DNA from: Hemerocallis citrina
Lineage: Eukaryota; Streptophyta; Magnoliopsida; Asparagales; Asphodelaceae
DNA length: 64,000 nucleotides
Direction of reading: 5' to 3'
Assembly (NCBI GenBank): GCA_017893485.1
Contig: CM030366.1
Location: 99,755,085 to 99,819,084, forward strand
The notes below the pieces were generated by a model. That model had not been told where the DNA came from and searched no databases. It saw only the letters and a program-made list of their open reading frames with translations. Shown one piece after another: positions 24,688 through 35,101 of this stretch (positions within the stretch are counted from its first letter, which is position 1; each line of letters opens with the position of its first letter). The position numbers were made by a program, and so were the translations under genes.

Positions 24688-25365
24688 TATTGAAAAATCT
24701 ACCACAACTCGTAGTGCTACTAGCGAAAGTACACCACAAGCAATAGAAACTACCAAGACTTAAATGAACCAAGAACAAGCTACCACAATATATGCAAGAT
24801 CTCACAAGAACACAATCAATATGAAGAGATAACCAATACTTCTTATTCCTTAAGAAATACAAAGATTACAAAAGAGATTACAACTCTCATTCCCTCTCCC
24901 TCATCTTTGAAATGCATGGCACAATTCCCTCTTGAAGTTGAACAATGATAACAACTCACCAATTCTCTCTCATCAGTTATACAAATCCCAGAGTCTACCG
25001 CCATATATATAGCCCCCAAGTAAACCATACAAGATAAACACAAATCCAGCTTATTGGGCCTTAAACTCGTCAGCCCAAAAAACACACAGTGTCGCTGTCG
25101 GTCGACCGCAACGTGTAAAGTCCACACCGAGACATGATTGGTCGAACGTCCCCTTCTCTGTTGAATCATGTACACTCGAAGATACCTAGCAGTCTCGTTG
25201 CGATCGGGTGGTCGGTCGACCGCACCACAGGAGAGTCGACCGCAACTCTCCAGACTGGACATCTTCTACTTGCTGTTGTCTTCTCTTGCTATCTTTGTAT
25301 CATCTTCTTCTTCTCTAACTTCAAGAATTCTGTGCCTAAGTGTATTTGAGGCCACGATCCTAACA
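24688..25365 (-). repeat. 3' LTR of Copia copy 2
   Basis: A 678-base LTR of the family. Its + strand start reads TATTGAAAAATC, where family members have TGTTGAAGAATC. It ends CCTAACA beside the purine tract at 25366-25378. Confidence 0.9.
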
Positions 25366-25706
25366 ATCTCCCACTTGGACCAAATACACAATGCTTCAAT
25401 GTTATTGTAATCTTTTCCTCGCATTATCTCTGCCAATCTCCCACTCTCATGAAGTGTACCTCCGCCACTACACCATGTGGAGTGTACCAACCACCCCTTA
25501 TTGCCTCATGAAGGATGTGCTCCACCAATCGCATAGAGCCCGAATACCGGAGAAACAACCTCCCATGTCAGATTCCGTGTTACAAGACTTCCCAACTCGC
25601 AGAATCTTCATCAACACTGTACATGGTTCAAAGTCTCTCAATGCACCCTCTGCACTAGAAGCCTTCATGGAAGATACCTCCATAATATCCGCAGACTGTA
25701 CAACCC

Positions 25707-27208
25707 CTAAATTCTCATTAGGTTACCATCATTTACATTACCCCATATATTGATACCAGTGCTCTCTACCTCACAAGAGCAATTTGAAGCTTCATCTACC
25801 ATATCGCAAAGTACCCTCACCGTAGCAACGTAATACCCTCTAGGATAACTTCCATGGCCAGCATCTTCCACTAAATTAGTAACATTCCCTCCACAACTGA
25901 AAGAACTCGGTTGCACCCCACATAACCTACTACTCGATTTCGGCTGAGAGTCAACTACAGTAGAAACACCTCTCGCGTCTCTAAGCAAATACAATATTTC
26001 TTCACGCTTTCTTTTTGCAATCACCTTTGAACCTGAAGCTATACACTACTTGTTACTACCAACTGTAGTAGACAACCCATCTTTGTCTAGCTTTCCAATC
26101 GAGATAAGATTTTTCTTCATGTCTGGAACATGCCTTGTCCCTCGCAAGACAAGATAAGGCAAGACAACACAATGATCATCATTGGCTTTCACACGAACAA
26201 TACCAACCCCACGTACAGGATACTGGTGACCATTCCCCACGATCACATCTCCAAAAGAACCCTCCTCGTAGTCATCAAAAATCTCTCTCCTCGGAGTGCA
26301 ATGAAAAGAAGCTCCTGAATCAATACACCAATATTGAGTGCCCAACTCTTTCCGAGCTGATAAGCATAACTCTTCAACAAGCTGCACTTGAGCTTCCTTT
26401 GGGATATCTCTCTTCAGTTTCTCCTGTTTTCTCTTCATATAAACCTTGTAAGTGCGCATCATGTGACCTCTCTTGTGACCATACCAGCACTCAGGCTCAT
26501 GTCCCCCATCGCTGTCATTAGACCCACTCTCAAATGAACTACTCTGATCTTTTCTTCTTCGACTATTCTTAGATCTCCCATGTCTCCTCTCAACAGACAT
26601 TACGGAATCTCTTGAAGATGTTGATGGATATCTCCCATTTCTCTCCCTTCTCACCTCATTATTCAGATTGCTATTCACCATATCTTGTAGAGTCGTCAAA
26701 TCTGTCATAGTGCCTATAATAGTCTGTTCCACTGTCCCATAACTATCGAGTAAAGTAGATAGAAGAAACAATGACTTCCCCCTCTCTGAATCAAAACTGC
26801 AGCTTCCATCTGGTTATAAACTATACAATAATTGTTCACATGTTCTGCTATTGAACCCTTTTCCTTCAAATTCATATTAACCAATTTCTTCAGATGAAGA
26901 ATTTGATTAGATGCTGAAGGTTTCTCATACATATCCGTGAGAATTTCCATAGCCTCCTTTGTGATCTTTGCCTTTGAGATATGAAATAACGCCTTCCTAC
27001 TCAGCCTTAACTAAATTTGTCCTAGCGTCTTCTGATCCAAACGATTCCAGTCCGACACGACCTTCGCATCCTTATCTCCACCTTCCGTCTTCTCATCAAA
27101 CAACGTACCGTCAAGATCTTTTTGACGATGATACGCTATCATCTGAATCTTCCACATCGCGAAGTCACTCCCATCGATTTTCTCGATCTTCGACTTGCTA
27201 TCGACCAT
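25707..27208 (-). pseudogene. Copia gag-protease remnant, copy 2
   Basis: Gag starts at ATG 27206-27208 (MVDSKSKIEKIDGSDFAMWK). The middle shows LHLKKLVNMNLKEKGSIAEH and STLLDSYGTVEQTI. The knuckle reads CWYGHKRGHMMRTY, so it has lost two Cys ligands. The protease motif WCIDSGASFHCTPR is well kept, followed by NLISIGKLDKDG of the pre-integrase region. Coding ends there. Frameshifts lie near 27010 and 26790, and a stop follows SNK near 26046. The end point of recognisable coding matches copy 1, which argues that the truncated form itself transposed. Confidence 0.85.
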
Positions 27209-27220
27209 CTCATACCTAGA

Positions 27221-27232
27221 GTTCTGATACCA
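27221..27232 (-). promoter_or_regulatory. Primer-binding site, copy 2
   Basis: The - strand reads TGGTATCAGAAC, one base from the common TGGTATCAGAGC initiator Met-tRNA site, two bases from the 5' LTR edge. Confidence 0.85.
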
Positions 27233-27234
27233 CT

Positions 27235-27945
27235 TGTTGAAGAATCTACCACAACTCATAGTGCTAATAGCGAAAGTACACAACAGGCAATAGAAACTAC
27301 CAAGACTTAGATGAACCACGAACAAGCCCGCACGATATATGCAAGATCTCACAAGAACACAATCAATATGCAGAGATAACCAATATTTCTTATTTCCTAA
27401 TAAATACAAAGATTACAAAAAAGAATATAACTTTCAATCTCTTTTCCTCACATTTGAAATACTTTGCACAATCCTCTCTTAAAGTTGAAAAATGATAACG
27501 ACTCACAAATTCTCTCTCATCGGTTATACAAACCATAGAGTCTACAACCATATATATAGCCCCCAAGTAAACCCTAAATGATAAACACAAATTCAGCTTA
27601 TTGGGTCTTAAACTCATCAACCCAAAAAATACACAATGCCACTATCGATCGACCGCACCCCCAGGTTGGTCGGCCGCAATGTGTAAAGCCCACATCAAAG
27701 ACATGACCGGTCGACTGTATGGTCGACCGTCCCCTTTTCTGTTGAACCATGTACACTCGAAGATACCTAGCAGCCTAGTTGCGGTCGGGTGGTTGGTCTA
27801 CCGCACCACAGGATAGTCGACCGCAACTCTCTAGACTGCACATCTTCTACTTGCTATTGTCTTTTCTTACTGTCTTTGTCTTCTCTTCTTCTTCTGCAAC
27901 TTCAAGTACTCTGTGCATAAGTGTATTTGAGACCACAATCCAAAC
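27235..27945 (-). repeat. 5' LTR of Copia copy 2
   Basis: A 711-base LTR, + strand TGTTGAAG to CCAAACA. The TATA block is at 27549-27559 on the - strand. GTCGACC palindromes lie at about 27640-27825. The downstream 27951-28423 is an inverted relative, so this region can fold on itself. Confidence 0.92.
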
Positions 27946-28825
27946 AGACCAGTCTAGAGTTTAGGAGTTGGCTTTAGACATTGCAGTCGACCGACCTGGG
28001 GGTGCGAACGACCGATAGCGGTGCTATGTGTTATTTTGGCTGACGAGTTTAAGGCTCAATGAACTGGATTTTTGTTTATCTTTTAGGGTTTACTTGGAGT
28101 CTATATATATGGCTGTAGACTCTACAGTTTTTATCACTGATGATATCAAGAGGTGAGCCGTTATCATTGTTCAACTTCAGGAGGGGATTGTACCGAGTGT
28201 TTCAAAGGTGAGGGACAAAGATTGAGAGTTATAATCTCTTTGTAATCTTTGTATTTCTTGGGGAATAAGAAGTATTGGTTATCTCTGCACATTGGTTGTG
28301 TTCTTGTGAGATCTTGCATATATTGTGGTGGCTTGTTCTTGGTTCATCTAAGACTTGGTAGTTTTTATTGCTTGTGGTATACTTCCGCTATTAGCACTAC
28401 GAGTTGTGGTAGTTTCTTCAACACTCAATACTTTCTCAACAATCAAGAGAGTGCACTTTTATTATTTTGTTAGTCAAGACGTTGACCTTGCTATTTTTCT
28501 TTCTCTCGCTTCAATAAGAGGCGATTTTACATGGCTTATACATAGAAGTTATGTTGGTATAATAGGACTCTCGGCCTAAATACTGAGAACTCATTGTACA
28601 GGATTTTAAGTATAGTGGAACGCTTATGGTGGAGAATTACTACAAGTAAGATGTAGGGATGTAGGCCTGGTGTCAAACCACGTTATTTCATTGTATTCTA
28701 CGTTCTTACTCTGTTTGTTTTTTCTAAATCTATCTCCTTACTTCACGTATTTATTCTAAGTTTTTAATTTTCGCATAATCACCCTATTCAACCCCCCAAC
28801 TTCAACTGCACCGACTGAGGCAACA

Positions 28826-29546
28826 ACTTCTCCTTTGTCCGAGTTACAATTAGTGTTAAATATAAATATAGATTGTTTTGATTTTGCATTGCCCTCTTTC
28901 CTTATTTGCAATTTTGTAATCGGCAAAATTTAATATAATCAGTTCTCCAAAGTTAATATTGAGAAATTTCAGTTCAATTTTTCAGTTGAGTAAATGTGTA
29001 TATATTTGTAAACCCAGAAGTATTAGTCTTCCGGTAACACAAAATAGGAGCTTTCCTTCAAAAAAATAACACAAAATAAGAGCTGCTGCTGCTGAAAATG
29101 TCTGTTGAATAATCGACTGTGAATTTATGACATTCGCTGAGAAATTAGATTGGTTCTGAATTTATATCAAACTAAATTGTTTCACTTTTATTGTAAAATC
29201 ATTCTGATTTTGATCATAGATGAAAGTTGTATGTCATATTCATCTGAAACTGCAAATTGTTCTTTTGTTCTTTTGCAACTATTTAATTTTTAAATTTGAA
29301 AGTTTCTTCTTTTCCTTTTTCATTGTCTCTGTCTTTTCTTTTCTTTTTTTATCAACAAGGCCGTAGGTAGGTAGCCAATTTTGTTTGATACTGGTTAGGT
29401 ATTGCATTAAAAGTTGAAACTCTTTTTTAGGATGCATAAGAACATAGCTATGGCTAATTTACAACAACAACAAAAATGAACTAAGAACCGTGCCTTTTCC
29501 TCTCCTATTAGGATGTAGAAACGTGATATGGGCTCATCTTAACTTT
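28826..29546. other. AT-rich intergenic stretch, nothing recognised
   Basis: Between the SIRE LTR end and the Tat element. No open frame of note, no repeat and no recognised domain. Confidence 0.6.
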
Positions 29547-29551
29547 AAGAC
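29547..29551. repeat. Target-site duplication AAGAC, left copy (right copy 56584-56588)
   Basis: Exact five-base repeat 27 kb apart, directly outside the two LTRs of the Tat-type element. Confidence 0.9.
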
Positions 29552-30033
29552 CGATGCAGTTTGTTTTTAGGCTGTGGCTGCAACATGTGTGAGTTCTTAT
29601 AGTTTGTATAGTAAAAGTTACGGTACTGGCTCTGGTCTGACCCTCGGTTGGGGGACCAGCTCGGGAGTAGCAGGAGTGAGGTGGGAACCGGGTGCTCGGC
29701 TCAGGTCCAGCAGCTCGGCTCGGTCCTGCCTAGAAACAACGGGAGAAGTCCTGGCGACAAGCCCTCCGACGATCTAGTCAGTCACTGGAAGAGCAACTGT
29801 AGCTAGGGTTCAGGGGGAGAAAGTTTGATTACCTGCAGAAGAGTAGAGGGGGTCTGGTATTTATAGGCAGGGAAAACGGGTCTGGACCCTGTTGGGCTGG
29901 GCCAGACCCATTTGCCCGTGGGCCTGACGTGGCAGAAGCCCATATGTTTTAAGGTTGAACTGATGATCACAGAAGTACGGTTTTTTTGGGGATCCGGTGG
30001 CTCAGGAGGGGCCACGTCATCTGTACCATATTA
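29552..30033 (-). repeat. 3' LTR of the Tat-type element
   Basis: A 482-base copy of 56067-56583, shorter by an internal deletion near 29720. In element direction it starts TAATATGG (TGATATGG in the partner) and ends GCATCG (GCATCA in the partner). A purine-rich AGTGGGGGGCTCC on the - strand lies beside it at about 30034-30050. Confidence 0.9.
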
Positions 30034-30539
30034 GGAGCCCCCCACTCCTGGAGGGCTGGGTAAGCCAGCCGTGGAGGAGTGGTTTTGCCTCTAGAGGGAG
30101 AGCGGAACAGGGAGTTTGGCGAATGCACCGACCGAAAGGAGCTGTGTACTATGGTTTGACGTTGTTCCGGTCGAGCACTCTCTTTTCTTTGTCCAATTCC
30201 ATCTGACCAACCCACGAAGGGTTGTGAGGCTGGACCTCTATAACTTCCTGGAGAGGCCAACAGGGTAGGATGAAGGGGATCCCCTAGAGGAGAAGAGGTA
30301 CTGAATAATGAGCATCAAGGGTCGGCGGCCGAGCTGGTGGTCGGCGTTGATCTCCTTTCAATGTGGAAGCCAGGGTCGGTCCCGAGCTCGTGGTCGAGCA
30401 CCGAGCCCCTGAGTGAACGAGTGGGGAGTGGATGGCGTAGGTGCGGAGCGTCGAGCCTCGACACTTGTGGGGAACGCCCTGGGGCGGCTCAGTCTCAAGA
30501 CCGAGCGTCGAGGCCAGTTGTGAGATCCCATAGATGGTT

Positions 30540-33500
30540 CGAGGTCACCTCCGAGCTCCGAGCCTCATCTGCTTGTGAAAGTCTTGTGGGGGCTCGAGAT
30601 CACGACCGAGCTCCGAGCCCCCTTCGCTTGTGAAAGCTAGGGGGTGGCTCGAGGTCATGACCGAGCTCCGAGCCCCATCTGCTTGTGAAAGCTCTGTGGG
30701 GGCTCGAGGTCATGACCGAGCTCCGAGCCCCTTTCGCTTGTGAAAGCTATGGGGTGGCTTGAGGTCACCACCGAGCGCCGAGCCCTCCTGTTTGTTGGAA
30801 AAGCTATGGGGGGTGCCGAGAGCCAAAGGTAGGGGGTCGTGAGCCAAGCGCCGAGCGTCGAGCGACGAGCTCCTATATGATCGGATACCTGGGCCTGTTG
30901 CTGAGCGTCGAGCGGCGAGGGCCGAACCTTCATAAGCTCGGGTGTTGAGGCTCCCACATCGGATGCCGAGTTCAGAAGCTCACCTGTGGGAGCTAAGCGT
31001 GGCTTGGAATTACCACCGACCGCCAAGCCTCAGAGCTTGTTGAAAAAGCCAAGGGGTGGCTCGAGTTCACTGTCGAGTGCCGAGCCCCATGATTGTTTGG
31101 AAAAGCTTTGGTATGGCTTGAGGTCACAACCAAGCTCTGAGCCACAAAACTTGTTGGAAAAGTTTTGGTATGGCTAGAGATTACAATCGAGCTCCGAGCT
31201 CCAAAACTTGTTGGAAAAACTTTGGTGTGGCTCCGATTCACTACCGAGTGCCGAGCATCCTCATTGTCTGTGAGAAGCTAGGCGATGTCACGAGATTATA
31301 ACAGAGTTCCGAACCCCAAGATTTTGTTAGGGAAGCTTTGGTATGGTTCGAGGTTACAACCGAGCGTAGAGCCCCAAAACTTGTTGGAAAAGCTTTGGTA
31401 TGGCTCGAGGTTACAACTGAGCATTGAGCCCAAAGACTGGTTGGAAAAGTTCTGGTATGGCTCGAGGTTACAACCGAGCGACGAGCCCCAAAACTTGTTG
31501 GAAAAGTTCTGGTATGGCTCGAGGTCACAATCGGGCTCCAAGCCCCAAAACTTGTTGGGAAAGCTTTGGTGTGGCTCGGATTCACTACCGAGCGCTGAGC
31601 ATCCTCATTGCCTGTGGGAAGCTAGGCAATGGCTCGAGATTATAACCTAGCTCTGAGCCCCAAAACTTATTGGAAAAGCTTTGGTGTGGCTCGAATTCAC
31701 TACCGAGCGTCTAGCATACTTATTGCATGTGAGAAGCTAGGCGATGGCTCGAGATTATAACAGAGATCCAAGCCCCCAGACTTGTTGGAAAAGCTCTGGT
31801 ATGCCTCCTGGTTACAACCGAGCATCGAGCCCCAAGACTTGTTGGAAAAGTTCGGGTATGGCTCGAGGTTATAACCGAGTGACGAGCCCCAAAACTTGCT
31901 GAAAAAGTTTTGGTATGGCTTGAGGTTATAACTGAGCGAAGAGCCCCAAATCTTGTTGGAAAAGTTCCGGTATGGCTCGAGGTTACAACCGAGCTCTGAG
32001 CCCCAAAACTTGTTGGAAAAGCTTCGATATGGCTCGAGGTTACAACCGCGCTCCGAGCCCCAAAACTTGTTGGAAAAGCTTTGGTATGGCTCGAAGTTAC
32101 AACCGAGCATCAAGCCCCAAGACTTGTTGGAAAAGTTCTGGTATGGATCGAGGTTACAACCAAGCAACGAGCCCCAAAACTTGTTGGAAAAATTCTGGAA
32201 TGGCTCGAGGTCACAATCGGGTTCCGAGCCCCAAAACTTGTTGGGAAAGCTTTGGTATGGATGGAGGTTACAACCGAGCTCCGAGCCCCAAAACTTGTTA
32301 AAAAAGCTTTGGTGTGGCTCGGATTCACTACCGAGCGCCGAGCATCCTCATTGCCTGTGGGAAGCTAGGCGATGGCTCGAGATTATAACCGAGCTCCGAG
32401 CCCCAAAACTTGTTGAAAAAGCTTTGGTGTGGCTCGGATTCACTACCGAGCATCTTGCATCCTTATTGCATGTGGGAAGCTAGGCGATGTCTCGAGATTA
32501 TAACTGAGCTCCGAGCCCTCAGACTTGTTGGTAAAGCTCTGGTATGGCTCCTTGTTACAACCGAGCATCGAGCCCCAAGACTTGTTTAAAAAGTTCGGGT
32601 ATGGCTCGAGGTTATAACCGAGCGAAGAGCCCCAAAACTTGTTGAAAACGTTTTGGTATGGCTTGAGGTTACAACTAAGCGAAGAGCCCCAAAACTTTTG
32701 GAAAAGTTCTGGTATGGCTCGAGGTTACAACCGAGCTCCGATCCCCAAAACTTGTTCGAAAAGCCTCGGTATGGCTCGAGGTTACAACCACGCTTCGATC
32801 CCCAAAACTTGTTGGAAACGCTTTGGTATGGCTCGGATTCACTACCGAGCGTCTTGCATCTTTATTGCATGTGGGAAGTTAGACGATGGCTCGAGATTAT
32901 AACTGAGCTCTGAACCCCCAGACTTGTTGGAAAAGCTCTGGTATGGCTCCTGGTTATAACCGAGCATCGAGCCCCAAGACTTGTTGGAAAAGTTCGGGTA
33001 TGGCTCGAGGTTATAACCGAGCGACGAGCCCCAAAAATTGTTGAAAAAGTTTTGGTATGGCTTGAGGTTACAACTGAGCGAAGAGCCCCAAAACTTGTTG
33101 GAAAAGTTCTGGTTTGGCTCGAAGTTACAACTGAGCTCCGATCCCCAAAACTTGTTGGAAAAGCTTTTGTATGGCTCGAGGTTACAACCGCGCTCCGAGC
33201 CCCAAAACTTGTTGGAAAAGCTTTGGTATGGCTCGAGGTTACAACCGAGCGTTGAGCCCTAAGACTTGTTGGAAAAGTTCTGGTATGGATCGAGGTTACA
33301 ATCGAGAAACGAGCCCCAAAACTTGTTGGAAAAGTTATGGTATGGCTCGAGGTCCCAACCGGGCTCCGAGCCCCAAAACTTATTGAGAAAGGTTTGGTAT
33401 GGATGGAGGTTACAACCGAGCTCCGAGTCCTAAAATTTGTTGGAAAAGCTTTGGTGTGGCTCGGATTCACTATCGAGCGCCGAGCATCCTCATTGCCTGT

Positions 33501-35101
33501 GGGAAGCTAGGCGATGGCCCAAGATTATAACCGAGCTCCAAGCCCCAAAACTTATTGGAAAAGCTTTGGTGTGGCTTGTATTCACTACCACTCAGTGTCT
33601 TGCATCCTTATTGCATGTAGGAAGCTAGGCAATGGCTCAAGATTATAACTGAGCTCCGAGCCCCCAGACTTGTTGGAAAAGCTTTGGTAAGGCTCCTGGT
33701 TACAACCGAGCATCGAGCCCCAAGACTTGTTTGAAAAGTTCGGGTATGGCTCGAGGTTATAACCGAGCGAGGAGCCCCAAAACTTGTTGAAAAAGTTTTG
33801 GTACGGCTTGAGGTTACAACTGAGCGAAGAGCCCCAAAACTTGTTGGAAAAGTTCTGGTGTGGCTCGAGGTTACAACCGAGCTTCGAGCCCCAAAACTTG
33901 TTGGAAAAGCTTCGGTATGGCTCGAGGTTACAACCGTGCTCCGAGCCCCAAAACTTGTTGGAAAAGCTTTGGTATGGCTCGAGGTTACAACCGAGCGTCG
34001 AGCCCCAAGACTTATTGGAAAAGTTCTGGTATGGATCGAGGCTACAACCGAGCGACGAGTCCCACAACTTGTTGGAAAAGTTCTGGTATGGCTCGAGGTC
34101 ACAACCGGGCTCCGAGCCCCAAAACATGTTGGGAAAGCTTTAGTATGGCTCGAGGTTATAACCGAGCTCCGAGTCCCAAAACTTGTTGGAAAAACTTTGG
34201 TGTGACTTGGATTCACTACCGAGCGCCGAGCATCCTCATTGCCCGTAGGAAGCTAGGCGATGGCTCGAGATTATAACCGAGCTTCGAACACCAAAACTTG
34301 TTGGAAAAGCTTTTGTGTGGCTCGGATTCACTACCGAGCGTCTTGCATCCTTATTGCCTGTGGGAAGCTAGGCAATGGCTTGAGATTATAACCGAGATCC
34401 GAGCCTCTAGACTTGTTGGAAAAGCTCTGGTATGGCTCAAGGTTACAACCAAGCGTCAAGCCCCAAGACTTGTTGGAAAAGTTCTGGTATGGCTCGAGGT
34501 TATGATCGAGCGACGAGCCCCAAAACTTGTTAAAAAAGTTCTGGTATGGCTCGAGGTTATAACCGAGCGACGAGCCACAAAACTTGTTGAAAAGTCCTGG
34601 TATGGCTTGAGGTTACAACCGAGCGACGAGCCCCAAAACTTGTTGGAAAAGTTTAGGTATGGCTCGAGGTTACAACCGGGCTCCCAGTCCCAAAACTTGT
34701 TGGAAAAGTTTTGGTATGGCTCGAGGTTACAACCGAGCTCTAATCCCCAAAACATGTTGGAAAAGCTTTGGTGTGGCTCGAGTTTAAAACCGAGCGTCGA
34801 GCCCCAAGACTTGCTGGAAAAGTTCTGGTATGGCTCGATTTTACAAACGATCCCCAAAACTTGTTGGAAAATTTCTGGTATGGCTCGAGGTCACAACCGG
34901 GATCCGAGCCCCAAAACTTGTTGGGAATGCATTGATATGGCTCGAAGTTACAACCGAGCTTCGAGCCCCAAAACTTGTTGAAAAAGCTTTGGTATGGCTC
35001 GGATTCACTACCGAGCACCGAGCATCCTCATTGCCTATGGGAAGCTAGGCGATGGCTCGAGATTATAACCGAGCTCTGATCCCTAAAACTTGTTGGAAAA
35101 G
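30540..35101. repeat. Minisatellite array of about 57 bp units with higher-order structure
   Basis: Dozens of units of about 57 bases (54-58 in the older left part). A typical unit contains GGCTCGAGGTTACAACCGAG and CCCCAAAACTTGTTGGAAAA. Variant units with GATTCACTACCGAGC and GCCTGTGGGAAGCTAGG recur at regular spacing: 31606, 32349, 33491 and 34237, that is 743, 1142 and 746 bases apart. This gives a higher-order repeat near 745 bases (13 units). Each unit holds a short stem, GCTC-GA-GGTT-AC-AACC-GAGC. Because 57 is a multiple of three, long open frames appear in up to five frames; they are by-products of the repeat. Confidence 0.92.
35097..35101. repeat. Target-site duplication AAAAG, left copy (right copy 41778-41782)
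   Basis: Exact five-base repeat outside the Athila-like LTRs. Confidence 0.9.

Larger units (their letters stand above)
24688..27945 (-). mobile_element. Complete non-autonomous Copia element, gag-protease only, copy 2
   Basis: It has two LTRs (24688-25365, 27235-27945) around 1.87 kb with gag and protease only, as in the copy at 8781-12070. It sits inside an older LTR of its own family in the opposite orientation. Flanking bases GATCG (24683-24687) and GACCA (27946-27950) match at three of five positions, and both differences are transitions. Aligning with intact family LTRs shows that exactly this five-base block is duplicated. The primer site and purine tract are in place. Confidence 0.9.
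24463..28423 (+). mobile_element. Copia solo LTR split by a nested element
   Basis: A + oriented member of the LTR family seen at 8781, cut in two: 24463-24687 and 27951-28423. Together they make about 698 bases, the same size as the family LTRs. The unit starts TTTAGGAT (TGTTAGGAT with one base lost) and ends TTCTTCAACA. The flanking CTCAA at 24458-24462 and 28424-28428 is an exact duplication, so this was a true insertion into the SIRE LTR that later collapsed to a solo LTR. A TATA block lies at 28101-28110. Confidence 0.88.
12495..28825 (+). mobile_element. Old SIRE-type Copia element split by three nested insertions
   Basis: Four separated pieces read as one + strand element once the insertions are removed: 12495-12714 (weak integrase-RT linker), 16817-17161 (RT N-terminus), 20514-24462 (RT, RNase H, third ORF, start of 3' LTR) and 28429-28825 (rest of 3' LTR). 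The coding sense runs on across the 17162-20513 insertion (FRNKLDEFGTIVRNK then [18 protein letters not shown]), which confirms the join. A third ORF after RNase H and several GGGGGAG purine tracts are typical of SIRE/Maximus Copia elements. The 5' LTR, gag and integrase core were not found, so the left end is truncated or unrecognisable and the start coordinate is approximate. Confidence 0.82.
23876..28825 (+). repeat. 3' LTR of the SIRE-type element, interrupted
   Basis: It starts TGTTGACCCTAAG at 23876 and most likely ends CAACA at 28825, a TGTTG/CAACA pair. It is split by a Copia solo LTR plus nested element (24463-28423); without these it is about 1 kb. The right end is inferred from the terminal motif only, since no second LTR is present to compare. 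Confidence 0.65.

Noticed and set aside
30986..35048. Many long open frames on both strands with repeated motifs such as PKTCWKSFGMARGYNRAP and HTKAFPTSFGARSSVV
   Set aside because: They are translations of one 57 bp repeat in several frames. No start, promoter or domain supports a protein.
30540..35101. CRISPR-like look of regularly spaced near-identical units
   Set aside because: There are no constant repeats with unique spacers; the whole 57 bp unit is repeated. The context is a plant retrotransposon.
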